A stretch of DNA of 64,000 bases from AP-15 sp963788085 (lineage in GTDB: Bacteria; Pseudomonadota; Alphaproteobacteria; ATCC43930; CGMCC-115725): NCBI GenBank assembly GCA_963788085.1, contig CAWBFS010000046.1, positions 62,001 to 126,000 on the forward strand. The letters are read 5' to 3'. The first letter of the stretch is position 1, and the number at the start of each line of letters is the position of its first letter. The notes below the pieces were generated by a model. It worked only from the letters and a program-made list of their open reading frames with translations. It was not told the DNA's origin and made no database searches. Of this stretch, positions 8,749 to 16,863 are shown piece by piece. Made by a program: the position numbers and the translations under genes.

Positions 8749-10154
8749 AGCTATCGCCGAATTTTGGTGACGGCCTGAAGGATCAGGCGGCGGCTTGGGC
8801 TTGAGGCGCGGCAGGATTGCCGATGACCTCGATCCCGTCGGTGAACTTGACACCCTGGATCAGTTTTGGCAACTGGTTGTGGCCGTCGAGGCGGCGCCAA
8901 TTCTTTTGGGCGCCTTCGACCAGTTTGAAGACCATGGCGAGCGCGGTCTTGTTCGACAGGCAGCCTTTTGATCGGATGGTGCGGTGCCGGACGGTGGCGA
9001 AGGTGCTTTCAATGGGGTTCGTCGTTCGTAAGTGCTTCCAGTGCTCGGCCGGGAAGTCGTAGAACGCCAGCAGCGCATCGCGATCCTTGATCAGGCAATC
9101 GGTCGCTTTCTTGTATTTGACCTGATAGGTTTCGACAAAGGCTTCGAATGCCTTAACGGCATCCTTCTTGGTCTCCGCCATCCAGATCTCCTGCAGCGAA
9201 CGCTTGGCCTTGGTGTGCAGGCTCTTCGGCATCTTGTTCAAGATGTTCGCGGTCTTGTGCACCCAACAGCGTTGCTCGCGGGTTGTCGGCCACACCTCGC
9301 CGAGCGCCTTCCAGAACCCGAGCGCGCCGTCGGCGACCGCAATCTGCGGCGCCGTTGTCAGCCCGCGACGCTTCAAATCGAGCAGCAGATCACGCCAGGA
9401 TTGTGAGCTCTCGCGCATGCCATCGGTGAAGCCGACAAGTTCTTTCCTGCCTTCAGGCGTCGCGCCGATGATGACCAGAATGCACTGCGCCTGCTCCTCG
9501 AGCCGAGCCTCCAAATGGATGCCGTCGGCCCAGCAGTAGACGTAGCGCTTTGCTGACAGATCGCGCTTCTGCCAGCGCGTATGCTCCTCGGTCCACGCCT
9601 CCTTGAGGCGGGCGATGGTCGAGGCCGATAGACCGCTCGCTTCCTTGCCGAGGAGGGCCGCCAGCGCTTCCTCGAAGTCGCCGCTAGAGATGCCCTTCAG
9701 GTATAGGACAGGGATCAGCACCTCGAGGCTCTTCGATCGCCGCGCGTACGGCGGCACGATCGAGGGCGAGAACCGGATGCGCTCGCCCTCGGCAGCTTCG
9801 CGGTCGCGTACCCGCGGCTGGCGAACGGCGACCGGCCCGATGCCGGTCATGATCTCGCGTTGCGGAAGATGGCCGTGGCGGACGACCCGCTGCTGGCCCG
9901 TCTCGGTCTTGAGATCGGCATGGGTTGCGAGAAAGTCAGCAACCTCCGCCTCGACCGCCTGGGTCAGCAGCGCTCGCGCCCCATTGCGCAGGATCTCGGT
10001 CAGGGAATCGGTAAAGGCCCCTGGCTGGGCGAGCTTGATCACGTTACTGTCGGACACGGCGTATCACTCCTTCATTGGAGAAGTGGAGGCGTTGAACACC
10101 ACCACGATACGCCGCCTTACCACGTCACGCCGTCACCAACTTCCGGCCATAGCT
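8749..10154 (-). mobile_element. IS256-family insertion sequence
   Basis: A ~1.4 kb element carrying one transposase. The ends form an imperfect inverted repeat: AGCTATCGCCGAATTTTGG at the left and, reverse-complemented, AGCTATGGCCGGAAGTTGG at the right, continuing into GTGACGGC. Exact limits are uncertain by several bases, and no clean 8-9 bp target duplication is visible. It interrupts the SnoaL-like part of the dienelactone hydrolase fusion gene. Confidence 0.75.
8783..10057 (-). CDS. IS256-family transposase (Transposase_mut)
   Basis: A 424-residue DDE transposase. The N terminus contains TEILRNGARALLTQAVEAEV and the H-G-x-x-P-x-R-E-I motif of this family; the core shows YVYCWADGIHLEAR (first Asp), a central VADGALGFWKAL (second Asp) and the C-terminal NPIESTFATVRHRT with the catalytic Glu. 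Full length for IS256-type enzymes, frame intact. It catalyses transposition of the element it sits in. Confidence 0.92.
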   Translation of the reverse strand: MSDSNVIKLAQPGAFTDSLTEILRNGARALLTQAVEAEVADFLATHADLKTETGQQRVVRHGHLPQREIMTGIGPVAVRQPRVRDREAAEGERIRFSPSIVPPYARRSKSLEVLIPVLYLKGISSGDFEEALAALLGKEASGLSASTIARLKEAWTEEHTRWQKRDLSAKRYVYCWADGIHLEARLEEQAQCILVIIGATPEGRKELVGFTDGMRESSQSWRDLLLDLKRRGLTTAPQIAVADGALGFWKALGEVWPTTREQRCWVHKTANILNKMPKSLHTKAKRSLQEIWMAETKKDAVKAFEAFVETYQVKYKKATDCLIKDRDALLAFYDFPAEHWKHLRTTNPIESTFATVRHRTIRSKGCLSNKTALAMVFKLVEGAQKNWRRLDGHNQLPKLIQGVKFTDGIEVIGNPAAPQAQAAA

Positions 10155-10455
10155 GATCCCAATAGATGTGCTCGTGACAGATCTTGTCGCCGCGGAAATT
10201 GACGATAGCCACCGTCGGCACCTCGACATATTTGCCGGTCGGCGGCACGCCGGGGAGCAGAAAATCGATTTCGGTGTCGTGCGTGAAGCAAAGCAACATC
10301 TCGTCGACGATCCGGTCGGCGCCGACGGTGCGCGAGATCGGCACCAGCCTGGTGTCGGGTGGCAATTTCGGAATGAAATGGTGCGCGTAAAAGCGGGCAA
10401 GGTCGCATTGACCGACGCCTCCGGTCATGACCGGGATGTGATTGACGTAGGGCTC
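10155..10455 (-). pseudogene. middle fragment of the IS-disrupted dienelactone hydrolase-SnoaL gene
   Basis: The reverse strand reads EPYVNHIPVMTGGVG, then FYAHHFIPKLPPDTRL, RTVGADRIVDEMLLCFTHD and HEHIYWDQ: an NTF2/SnoaL-like fold that in related proteins is fused behind a dienelactone hydrolase domain. It is bounded by an IS256-type element on the left and an rve-type element on the right. No start codon of its own is credible; the apparent N terminus in this frame is made of IS sequence. Confidence 0.75.
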
Positions 10456-12317
10456 GTATTGCCTCACCGAGAAATGTTCCCAACGCGTCGAGCGTTGCCT
10501 CACCAAGCATGCTCCCGTTGCCTCACTGGCCTCCGGCCGGGCCACAGCTCCTCTTCCATTTAATAAATCAATGCTTACTGATGTTGGCCCTGTGGAGTTG
10601 TGGGCGACGCCCTTGCGTCGTCCAAGCGCAGCGGCAAATCCACAGGGCTCTTCGCGCCGCCTTGGGGATCGCTGAAATGATCGTTCGCACGATTGCTGAG
10701 CAGCCTGCCCTCATCGTCCCGAGGCGCATCGCCAGGATCGACCGTCATGGTTCCGAATACCATTCGGTGCGCAGCTTCTCGGCGCCAATCTTTTAGCCGA
10801 CGCTGCAGTGTCCGTAGCTGACCCTCCGGGTAGACGCCGGGGTACTGAGCCTGCAACCGCTCCAACAGCTCGCGCGATGTATGCCACGGCTCTGTCTCGA
10901 ACCATTCTCGCAGTTCGGTCGTGACTGCCGCGAATGGATCGGGCCGACGCCTCAATCGCTTGCGCTTCGCCTTTGCTATGATGGTCGGGCGGACCTCACC
11001 GTCTTTCCATGCTGTGCGCAAACTCGAGAGGAACTCCTCCAATGTCGGTGAGGTCGGTTTCGCCGTTTCACCGAGGGCCGGCCTATCCGCGATGTCGACC
11101 AGCTGCTGCTGGGCCGCCCGAATTTGCTGCAGCAGTCGAACCGGGTCCAACGACGCACGCAGCTCGTGAATGCGGCGCCGCACTTCCTCGTTCGTCCGGG
11201 GGTCCGCCAAGAGCCGCTGACAGGGTGTCGCCGGGGGGTGATAGCGCTTCCGGACCATTGCGCCGTCACGCGTCTTCGCGGCCAGCTTGAACGAGGGTTG
11301 GAAGAAGTTCACGAACAGGCGCATCGCGGCATACAATCGCGCCAGCGCGGCTGCGGCTTCCAGGCCCTCGAAGCGGCGATAGCCGATGGTGCGGCGCACG
11401 ACCGCGCCATTCTTCTGCTCCACCCAAGCCTGGTCGTTCTTGCGATAGGGGCGGCAGCGCGTGAACTCGATCCCGGCCTGCTGGCAATAATCTCGAACGG
11501 TCTCGTTCATGAACACGCTGTCATTGTCGGTGTCCAACCCGAGCAGTGGGAACGGCAGCAGCTTGCGTAATTCGCCCAGTACCTCCGTCAGCAGCCGCTG
11601 TTCGCGCACCAGCAGCGGCGCGCATTCGGTCCAGCCGGTGGCGATGTCGGTCAGCACCAAGGTCTGCACAAAGCTGCCCCTCGCCACCGGCCCGCTATGA
11701 GCGACCAGATCTGCCTCGACAAACCCGGGCGATGGATCGTCCCAGCCGTCAAACGTGCGCACCGCCACGCTGCGCCTGATCGCCGCCGAAGGGGGCGACC
11801 GGCGGCGCGTTGCTGTTCCCGCCCGCTGCCGGATATCACGCAATGCCCGATCGATTGTCGCCGCGCTGATCGCCAGCAATCTGCTGCGCACCTCCGGCAC
11901 CAGCTGCAAGTGGCCGTGCTGCTCCATTGCCCCGACTAGGATCGGCAGCAGTGGCCGCAGCCGTTTGCCGCAGATCCGGTCGGATGCCTCCCAGACCACG
12001 ATCAACGCCTCGCGCACCGCCTCATCGTAAACCCGACGGCCAGGCCGCGGACCACTACGTCGGCTCACTTGCCCGGCCCGCAACAGACGCATCGCGTGCT
12101 TGCGGTGAAAGCCAGTAACCGCTGTGAACTCGTCCAGAATCCGACTCCGCTCACTCCGGTTCCCTTGAGCATACCGCCCTGCTATCGCTGCCACTAACTC
12201 GTCACGCGCCGCCATGCTGATCTGCCTCATCCCCAGCCCCGCCGATGAACATCGGTCGGGAGCAAATCAGATGAGGCAACATCTCAGCTTCCGGGAACAT
12301 TTCAGGCGAGGCAATGC
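10456..12317 (-). mobile_element. ISNCY-like insertion sequence with integrase-type transposase
   Basis: A ~1.86 kb element. Its ends form a long imperfect inverted repeat: left GTATTGCCTCACCGAGAAAT, right (reverse-complemented) GCATTGCCTCGCCTGAAATG; both then contain TGTTCCC and a second TTGCCTCA block. Reading the host gene, the flanks are GACCCC and GAGCCC, a possible imperfect 6 bp target duplication. It separates the hydrolase part from the SnoaL part of the host gene. Confidence 0.75.
10575..12230 (-). CDS. rve/DDE-domain transposase of an ISNCY-like element
   Basis: A 551-residue transposase. An N-terminal helical DNA-binding region (FTAVTGFHRKHAMRLL) precedes an integrase-type catalytic core with FVEADLVAHSG (first Asp), LGLDTDNDSVFMNE (second Asp) and AWVEQKNGAVVRR (Glu). 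This is the retroviral-integrase-like DDE arrangement rather than the IS256 type next door. The ~200-residue C-terminal extension is rich in Arg. Frame intact, so the element may still be active. Confidence 0.88.
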   Translation of the reverse strand: MRQISMAARDELVAAIAGRYAQGNRSERSRILDEFTAVTGFHRKHAMRLLRAGQVSRRSGPRPGRRVYDEAVREALIVVWEASDRICGKRLRPLLPILVGAMEQHGHLQLVPEVRSRLLAISAATIDRALRDIRQRAGTATRRRSPPSAAIRRSVAVRTFDGWDDPSPGFVEADLVAHSGPVARGSFVQTLVLTDIATGWTECAPLLVREQRLLTEVLGELRKLLPFPLLGLDTDNDSVFMNETVRDYCQQAGIEFTRCRPYRKNDQAWVEQKNGAVVRRTIGYRRFEGLEAAAALARLYAAMRLFVNFFQPSFKLAAKTRDGAMVRKRYHPPATPCQRLLADPRTNEEVRRRIHELRASLDPVRLLQQIRAAQQQLVDIADRPALGETAKPTSPTLEEFLSSLRTAWKDGEVRPTIIAKAKRKRLRRRPDPFAAVTTELREWFETEPWHTSRELLERLQAQYPGVYPEGQLRTLQRRLKDWRREAAHRMVFGTMTVDPGDAPRDDEGRLLSNRANDHFSDPQGGAKSPVDLPLRLDDARASPTTPQGQHQ

Positions 12318-13022
12318 GGGGTCGGCGACCATCGTGCGCATTGTCGCGGCGACGTCGCGGGTGCCGAACTCGGAGGTCGTGTGCATCTCCCAAAGACCTT
12401 CGAGGTCGTAGTGCGGCCCCATCACCCGGCGCAATAGCGCAATCGAGCGCGAATGGGCGAGCCCGGCCGCTTGCTTCTGATAATTCGGCTTGGTGGGGCG
12501 ATCGAATCCGGGCGCGGCGCCGGGATAAACATAAATCGCAACATCCGGACGGCCGGCAAAAGCCTCTTGCACCCGGGCCACCGCCTCCGGCGGGGTTCGC
12601 GGGTCTTTCCCGGCAAAGTGGAAAACGAACGGACAGCCGATTCGTGAGACGAAGCTGAGACCGATATCATCGATGTAAAATCCATAGTAGGAAACGGCGC
12701 AGTCGATATTAGCTTCCCCCGCCGCGAGATAGGTGAGCTTGCCGCCGAGCCCGAAGCCGAGCGCGCCGACTTTCCCGGTGCATTCGCTAAGGGCGCGCAG
12801 AGCCGCGACGGCGGCCACAATGTCCCGGGCTCCGTTGGAGATGACAGAGACCTCGGGACAAAGCACGACATAGCCCTCGGCGGCGTAAAAATGGCTGAGT
12901 TCGCGCAGCTCCCGGTCATCATCTGAGACATCCGGGAGTAACAGCAGCCCCGGCCCGTTACCTTTCTCCGGGACCGCGAGATAACCGCGTCCGGTTGCGA
13001 CGTCGACAAATTGCCCGCTCAT
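12318..13022 (-). pseudogene. 5' part of a dienelactone hydrolase-SnoaL fusion gene, interrupted by IS elements
   Basis: Starts at ATG 13022 behind GAGGGAGA. The alpha/beta-hydrolase domain (about 220 residues) reads LLLLPDVSDDDREL, then LGFGLGGKLTYLAA, HFAGKDPRTPP and PGAAPGFDRP. The acidic member of the triad is present (GKD), but the nucleophile position, normally G-x-C-x-G-G, is GFGLGG, and the histidine normally in G-x-H-x-F is replaced by Pro in AAPGF. It ends in DVAATMRTMVADP where the ISNCY-like element begins; the SnoaL half follows at 10155-10455 and 8586-8748. In intact form it would be about 400 residues. Hydrolase activity is doubtful even without the insertions. Confidence 0.7.
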
Positions 13023-13119
13023 CGAAATCTCCCTCTGTGAGTGCGCGATGCAGCTTGGCACCGAGCTGCCGGGGAACCCTCGCCCCTCATCGTCGTGTTC
13101 TCTTGAACACAAGAAGACA

Positions 13120-13687
13120 ATGGGAAGCAGCATTGGCCGGGCAAGCCGCACGATCGAAGCAGAGGCCGACCACACTTTCGCCAAAGCCGCCGGGGCTGGC
13201 CTCGGTTCTGGCGCGCAACATCCGGATGCTCCAGGAGCGCCGAGAGCGCGAGGAGGCGACGGCGACATTGGAAGAGCGCATCGCCGGCGCGATCACCCGC
13301 TTCAGCGGGACCATGAAATTTGTCTACGTGCACGTCGTTGTATATGGCTTCTGGATCCTGGCCAATCTCGGCGCCGTGCCAGGGGTACCGAAATTCGACC
13401 CTTCCTTTGTGATCTTGGCGATGGTGGCGTCGGTCGAGGCGATCTTTCTTTCCACCTTTATCTTGATCACGCAGAACCGGATGAGCGCCGTGGCTGATAA
13501 GCGCGCCGAGCTCGATCTGCAAATCAGCCTGCTTGCGGAGCACGAGGTCACCAAACTCACCGCACTGCTGTCCGCGGTCGTCGACCGGCTGGGTATCCAA
13601 ACCGAGTTCGACGCCGAGGTCGAAGAGCTCAAGGAAGATGTAGCTCCGGAGGCGGTGTTGGACGAAATCGAGGAGCGCCGGCAATGA
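13120..13687 (+). CDS. DUF1003 family membrane protein, frameshifted
   Basis: Small inner-membrane protein of unknown function. The conserved part reads LASVLARNIRMLQERRERE, then two membrane segments (FVYVHVVVYGFWILANLG and FVILAMVASVEAIFLSTF), the family motif LITQNRMSAVADKRA and LDLQISLLAEHEVTKL. The frame changes near 13183; deleting one T from CTTTC joins the N-terminal part to SPKPPGLASVL. 568 bases (3n+1) agrees. The start ATG 13120 is the best fit but is not certain. The stop overlaps the start of the next gene (ATGA). Confidence 0.8.
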
Positions 13688-13953
13688 GTGACAACGCTGC
13701 CCCTAGGTTCGACATCGTTGAGGAGCACGGCTCCTTTCTGTTGATCCGCACCGGATCCCGTTTTGCTGTAGCCGAAAGGCGGGCCGGCCGAATTTATCCG
13801 ATGATGCCCGGTGAACGGAAAGGCGAGCCGATGACCGCCGAAGGTATGGCAAAGGCAATGGCGGCGGAGGGTTGGCTCTCCGAACCGGAAGCGCGGCGGC
13901 TATTCAAGGAGCTCAGCACCCGGGGCGATCGTCTCGCCCGGGTGCTTCGGTAA
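13684..13953 (+). CDS. hypothetical protein, 89 aa
   Basis: A short soluble protein without a recognised domain. It begins MSDNAAPRFDIVEEHGSFLL at an ATG that overlaps the DUF1003 stop by four bases, so the two are translationally coupled. The N-terminal half looks like a small beta-sheet (IVEEHGSFLLIRTGSRFAVA) and the C-terminal half is helical. A helper to the DUF1003 protein is possible, but only from position. Confidence 0.6.
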   Translation: MSDNAAPRFDIVEEHGSFLLIRTGSRFAVAERRAGRIYPMMPGERKGEPMTAEGMAKAMAAEGWLSEPEARRLFKELSTRGDRLARVLR

Positions 13954-13966
13954 AGCAGAGGAGGGG

Positions 13967-15256
13967 TCAGCCGGCGGCGAGGACTTCGATCGCCGAGGCC
14001 CATGCTTCGCAGGTGTGCCGGATATCGTCGGGTGTATGAGCGAGGGACACGTAGTATTTCTGCTCGCCCTTCAATACGCTCCGGTCGCGCAGCAGCGCAT
14101 TGAACCGGCGCAGCATCTCGGCGTCGCCCCGCAAGGCGCCGCGATAATCGCGCACTGGTTCGCTGCTGAACACCGCATCGAACAGCGGCGGCTCACCGGT
14201 CACTTGCGCGGTCATGCCGTTCGACTTCACCAGCTCGGCGAGAGCGCCCATCAGTTCGCGGCCAGTCGCGAAAATGCGCTCGTAAGCTCCCGGCCGTTTG
14301 AGGATTTCCAGAGTTGCGAGACCGGCCGCCGCCGCGACCGGATTGCCGGACAACGTGCCAACCTGCATCAGAAACCCATCCTCGCCGACGGCACCGCGGT
14401 CGAAATGGGCCATGATCTCGGCCCGCCCGGCAATCGCGGCGAGTGGAAAGCCGCCGCCGATCACCTTGCCGAGGGTGCACAGGTCGGGAACCACGCCGTA
14501 ATATTCCTGTGCGCCGCCATAAGCGAGACGGAACCCGGTCACCACCTCGTCGAAGATCAAGACGACACCGTTTTCCGCCGTGATCTTGCGCAGCCCTTCG
14601 AGAAAGCCGGGTGCAGGCGGGATGATACGCTGGAGCGGCTCGACGATCACGCCGGCCAGCTCGTCCTTGTGCTCGCGCACGAGGCCGGCGACGACCTCGA
14701 GGTCGTTGAACGGGGCGACCAGGATCTCGTCGCGCAGGCTGCGCGGGATGCCCGCCGAATCCGGGATCGGCTGCGGGAAGTTGCCCGGCCGCCTCGGGGC
14801 GAGGCTCATCAGCGAATAATCGCTCATGCCATGATAGCCGCCCTCGAATTTGAGGATCTTGTCGCGCTTGCGGAAAGCGCGAGCGGCGCGCATCGCATAG
14901 AGATCGGCCTCGGACCCGGTGCTGACAAACCGGACCTGCTCGGCGCAGGGCACGGCGTCGACAATGGCCTCGGCGAGCTCGATCCCGTACCGGTTATTGG
15001 CGAAAAAGGTCGTGCCCTGCGCGACCTGCGCCTGGGCGGCGGCGGTGACCTCCGGATGGGCGTGACCGACCAGCATCGGCCCGGAACCCAACAGGAAATC
15101 GACGTACTCCTTGCCGCTTTCGTCCCACACCCGCCCGCCGCGGCCTTCTCGGATCACGATGTCGCCGGGGAAGTTGCCGAACGTCCCGCCGGGCAGAACG
15201 CGTTTTGCCTTCTCGACCAGTTCCGGCTCCAAATTACGATCGGTCGGTGCACTCAC
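13967..15256 (-). CDS. class III aminotransferase, glutamate-1-semialdehyde aminomutase-like
   Basis: A 429-residue PLP enzyme. Visible signatures: VDFLLGSGPMLVGHAHP, FVSTGSEADLYAMRAARAF (phosphate-binding region), FEGGYHGMSDYS, the aspartate in VLIFDEVVTGFR and the Schiff-base lysine in TLGKVIGGGFPLAA. It resembles HemL, but the overlap with a TauD-type dioxygenase (stop of one and GTG start of the other share GTGA at 15253-15256) suggests a separate catabolic or secondary role rather than tetrapyrrole synthesis (inference). The start is GTG 15256. Frame intact. Confidence 0.85.
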   Translation of the reverse strand: MSAPTDRNLEPELVEKAKRVLPGGTFGNFPGDIVIREGRGGRVWDESGKEYVDFLLGSGPMLVGHAHPEVTAAAQAQVAQGTTFFANNRYGIELAEAIVDAVPCAEQVRFVSTGSEADLYAMRAARAFRKRDKILKFEGGYHGMSDYSLMSLAPRRPGNFPQPIPDSAGIPRSLRDEILVAPFNDLEVVAGLVREHKDELAGVIVEPLQRIIPPAPGFLEGLRKITAENGVVLIFDEVVTGFRLAYGGAQEYYGVVPDLCTLGKVIGGGFPLAAIAGRAEIMAHFDRGAVGEDGFLMQVGTLSGNPVAAAAGLATLEILKRPGAYERIFATGRELMGALAELVKSNGMTAQVTGEPPLFDAVFSSEPVRDYRGALRGDAEMLRRFNALLRDRSVLKGEQKYYVSLAHTPDDIRHTCEAWASAIEVLAAG

Positions 15257-16146
15257 GCCACCGCCTCCTCTGCTGCGAGACAGCCCTCGGGGACGATATG
15301 GCGCTCGCGGGACAGAAAGATCGTCGTCCGCTTCATCAGGCGGCGCGCCGTCGGGTCGAACGGTTCCCGCCTGTGCATCGTCGATCCGTTATCCCACATC
15401 ACGACATCGCCGACTTGCCATTCGTGAGGATAAACAAACTCGGGCCGGGTCGCGAAACTGTAGATTTCGTCGAGAAGAGCGGAGCCCGACGCGTCGTCCA
15501 TTTCCGCGATCCCAATTGTCGTCGTGGAGTTGAGATAGAGTGCTCTTCCGCCTGTTACCGGATGGGTGTGAACCAGCGGATGCAAAACGGGCGGCGTCTT
15601 GCGTTTTGCTTCCGACGAGATCACCCGGTCGACCCCCTGATAGCCGGCCAGCCGCTTTGCGTAGCTGAAGATCCCCTGCCGGCCCTCGACCAGCCGCTTG
15701 AGCCGGTCGGGCAGCCCAGCGTAGGCGGCGGCCAAATCCACCCATGACGTCATGCCGCCTTCGGGCGGCAGCTCGACCGCGTATAGCGCGGCTCCGGTCG
15801 CCGGGTTCATCATATAGGACTGGTCGGAGTGCCATTGGAGCTCGCCATCGCCCAGCCCGCCGATCGGTTGTGCCTGCCCGTCCTTCAAGTTCGAAATGAG
15901 GCCGACTTCCGGGACGACGGGTGAGGCCCACTCGGTACGGACCACGCGTTCGAGCGGACCGAAAAGGGCGCTGAAATCGGCCAGTTCGCGCTCGGAGAGA
16001 GCCTGGCGGCGGACGACCAGCACCGGGTGGCGTGCCCACATGTCGCGCAGCTTATCGGCCCAAATATCATCCAGCGGCTCCCACAGGCGCAATCCCAGCA
16101 ATTCGCGGGCGAAGCTGCTCTCTACCGGCCGGGTCTCTAGCGGCAT
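15253..16146 (-). CDS. TauD/TfdA-family 2-oxoglutarate dioxygenase
   Basis: A 297-residue Fe(II)/2OG oxygenase. Iron ligands: H-x-D in LQWHSDQSYM and the distal histidine in NGSTMHRREPF; the 2OG-binding arginine lies in RRLMKRTTIF. Starts at ATG 16146 with GGAGG upstream. It precedes and overlaps the aminotransferase gene, so both are made from one message. Members oxidise taurine, 2,4-D, carnitine precursors and other small acids; the substrate here cannot be inferred. Confidence 0.88.
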   Translation of the reverse strand: MPLETRPVESSFARELLGLRLWEPLDDIWADKLRDMWARHPVLVVRRQALSERELADFSALFGPLERVVRTEWASPVVPEVGLISNLKDGQAQPIGGLGDGELQWHSDQSYMMNPATGAALYAVELPPEGGMTSWVDLAAAYAGLPDRLKRLVEGRQGIFSYAKRLAGYQGVDRVISSEAKRKTPPVLHPLVHTHPVTGGRALYLNSTTTIGIAEMDDASGSALLDEIYSFATRPEFVYPHEWQVGDVVMWDNGSTMHRREPFDPTARRLMKRTTIFLSRERHIVPEGCLAAEEAVA

Positions 16147-16164
16147 GCGCTCCTCCAAAAAGTG

Positions 16165-16256
16165 CCCCTCACCCCGACCCTCCCCACGCTTCCCTCCGCC
16201 GCGCACTGCGGGAGAGGGTGGCGAGCGCAGCGAGGCGGGTGAGGGTCTGCCGGATT
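16165..16256. repeat. dispersed intergenic repeat (CCCTC...GGGTGAGGGT type)
   Basis: Imperfect palindromic DNA between the dioxygenase and the cyclo-ligase. Its right half, GCGGGAGAGGGTGGCGAGCG followed by CAGCGAGGCGGGTGAGGGT, recurs with few changes at about 38967-39004. Confidence 0.65.
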
Positions 16257-16279
16257 TGGCCATCGGCCGCGCGGTTCGA

Positions 16280-16852
16280 TCAACGATGCCGGATTCGAGC
16301 CTCGGTGACGATGATGTCCATCGGGACATCGAAGGGCTGCGGGTGAATGGTCTCGATTTGCGACAGCTCAAAGCCGACGCCGATCGCCAGCGGCCGCGGT
16401 GACAGCGCCGCCAGGGTGCGGTCGAAAAAACCGCCGCCATAACCCAAGCGATAGCATTGCCGATCAAAACCGACCAGAGGCGCCAGCACGGCGTGCGGGA
16501 TCACGATATTGCGGCTTTGTGGGATCGGGATGTTCCACGCCCCATCGACGAGTTCCTCGCCGGGCCGCCACGTCCGGTATTCGAGCGGACCCTTCTTGTC
16601 GACGACAGCCGGCAGCGCAACCACGCATCCGCGACCGATCAACCAACCGATCAAGGGCCGCGGATCGAATTCCGCCTGGAACGGCCAATAAACGCCGAGA
16701 ACAGCGACTGGGCGCTCTTCCAACAGAGAGCGCATCCGCGCGTCGATCTCTTGCCCCCACTTGCGGCGTTTTGCGTGCGCCGCGGCGGTACGCAGCGCCA
16801 ATAGCCGCTGTCGTTCCGACCGGCGCCACGCCCTCAGTTCAGCTCCTTCCAC
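16280..16852 (-). CDS. 5-formyltetrahydrofolate cyclo-ligase
   Basis: Converts 5-formyl-THF to 5,10-methenyl-THF with ATP. The 190-residue protein contains WRRSERQRLLALR at the N terminus, YRTWRPGEELVDG, and the family signature LGYGGGFFDRTLAAL near the C terminus that binds phosphate and folate. The probable start is GTG 16852. It lies 11 bases downstream of fhs on the same strand, so both one-carbon enzymes are likely co-expressed. Confidence 0.85.
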   Translation of the reverse strand: MEGAELRAWRRSERQRLLALRTAAAHAKRRKWGQEIDARMRSLLEERPVAVLGVYWPFQAEFDPRPLIGWLIGRGCVVALPAVVDKKGPLEYRTWRPGEELVDGAWNIPIPQSRNIVIPHAVLAPLVGFDRQCYRLGYGGGFFDRTLAALSPRPLAIGVGFELSQIETIHPQPFDVPMDIIVTEARIRHR

Positions 16853-16863
16853 GTTCGATCGTG

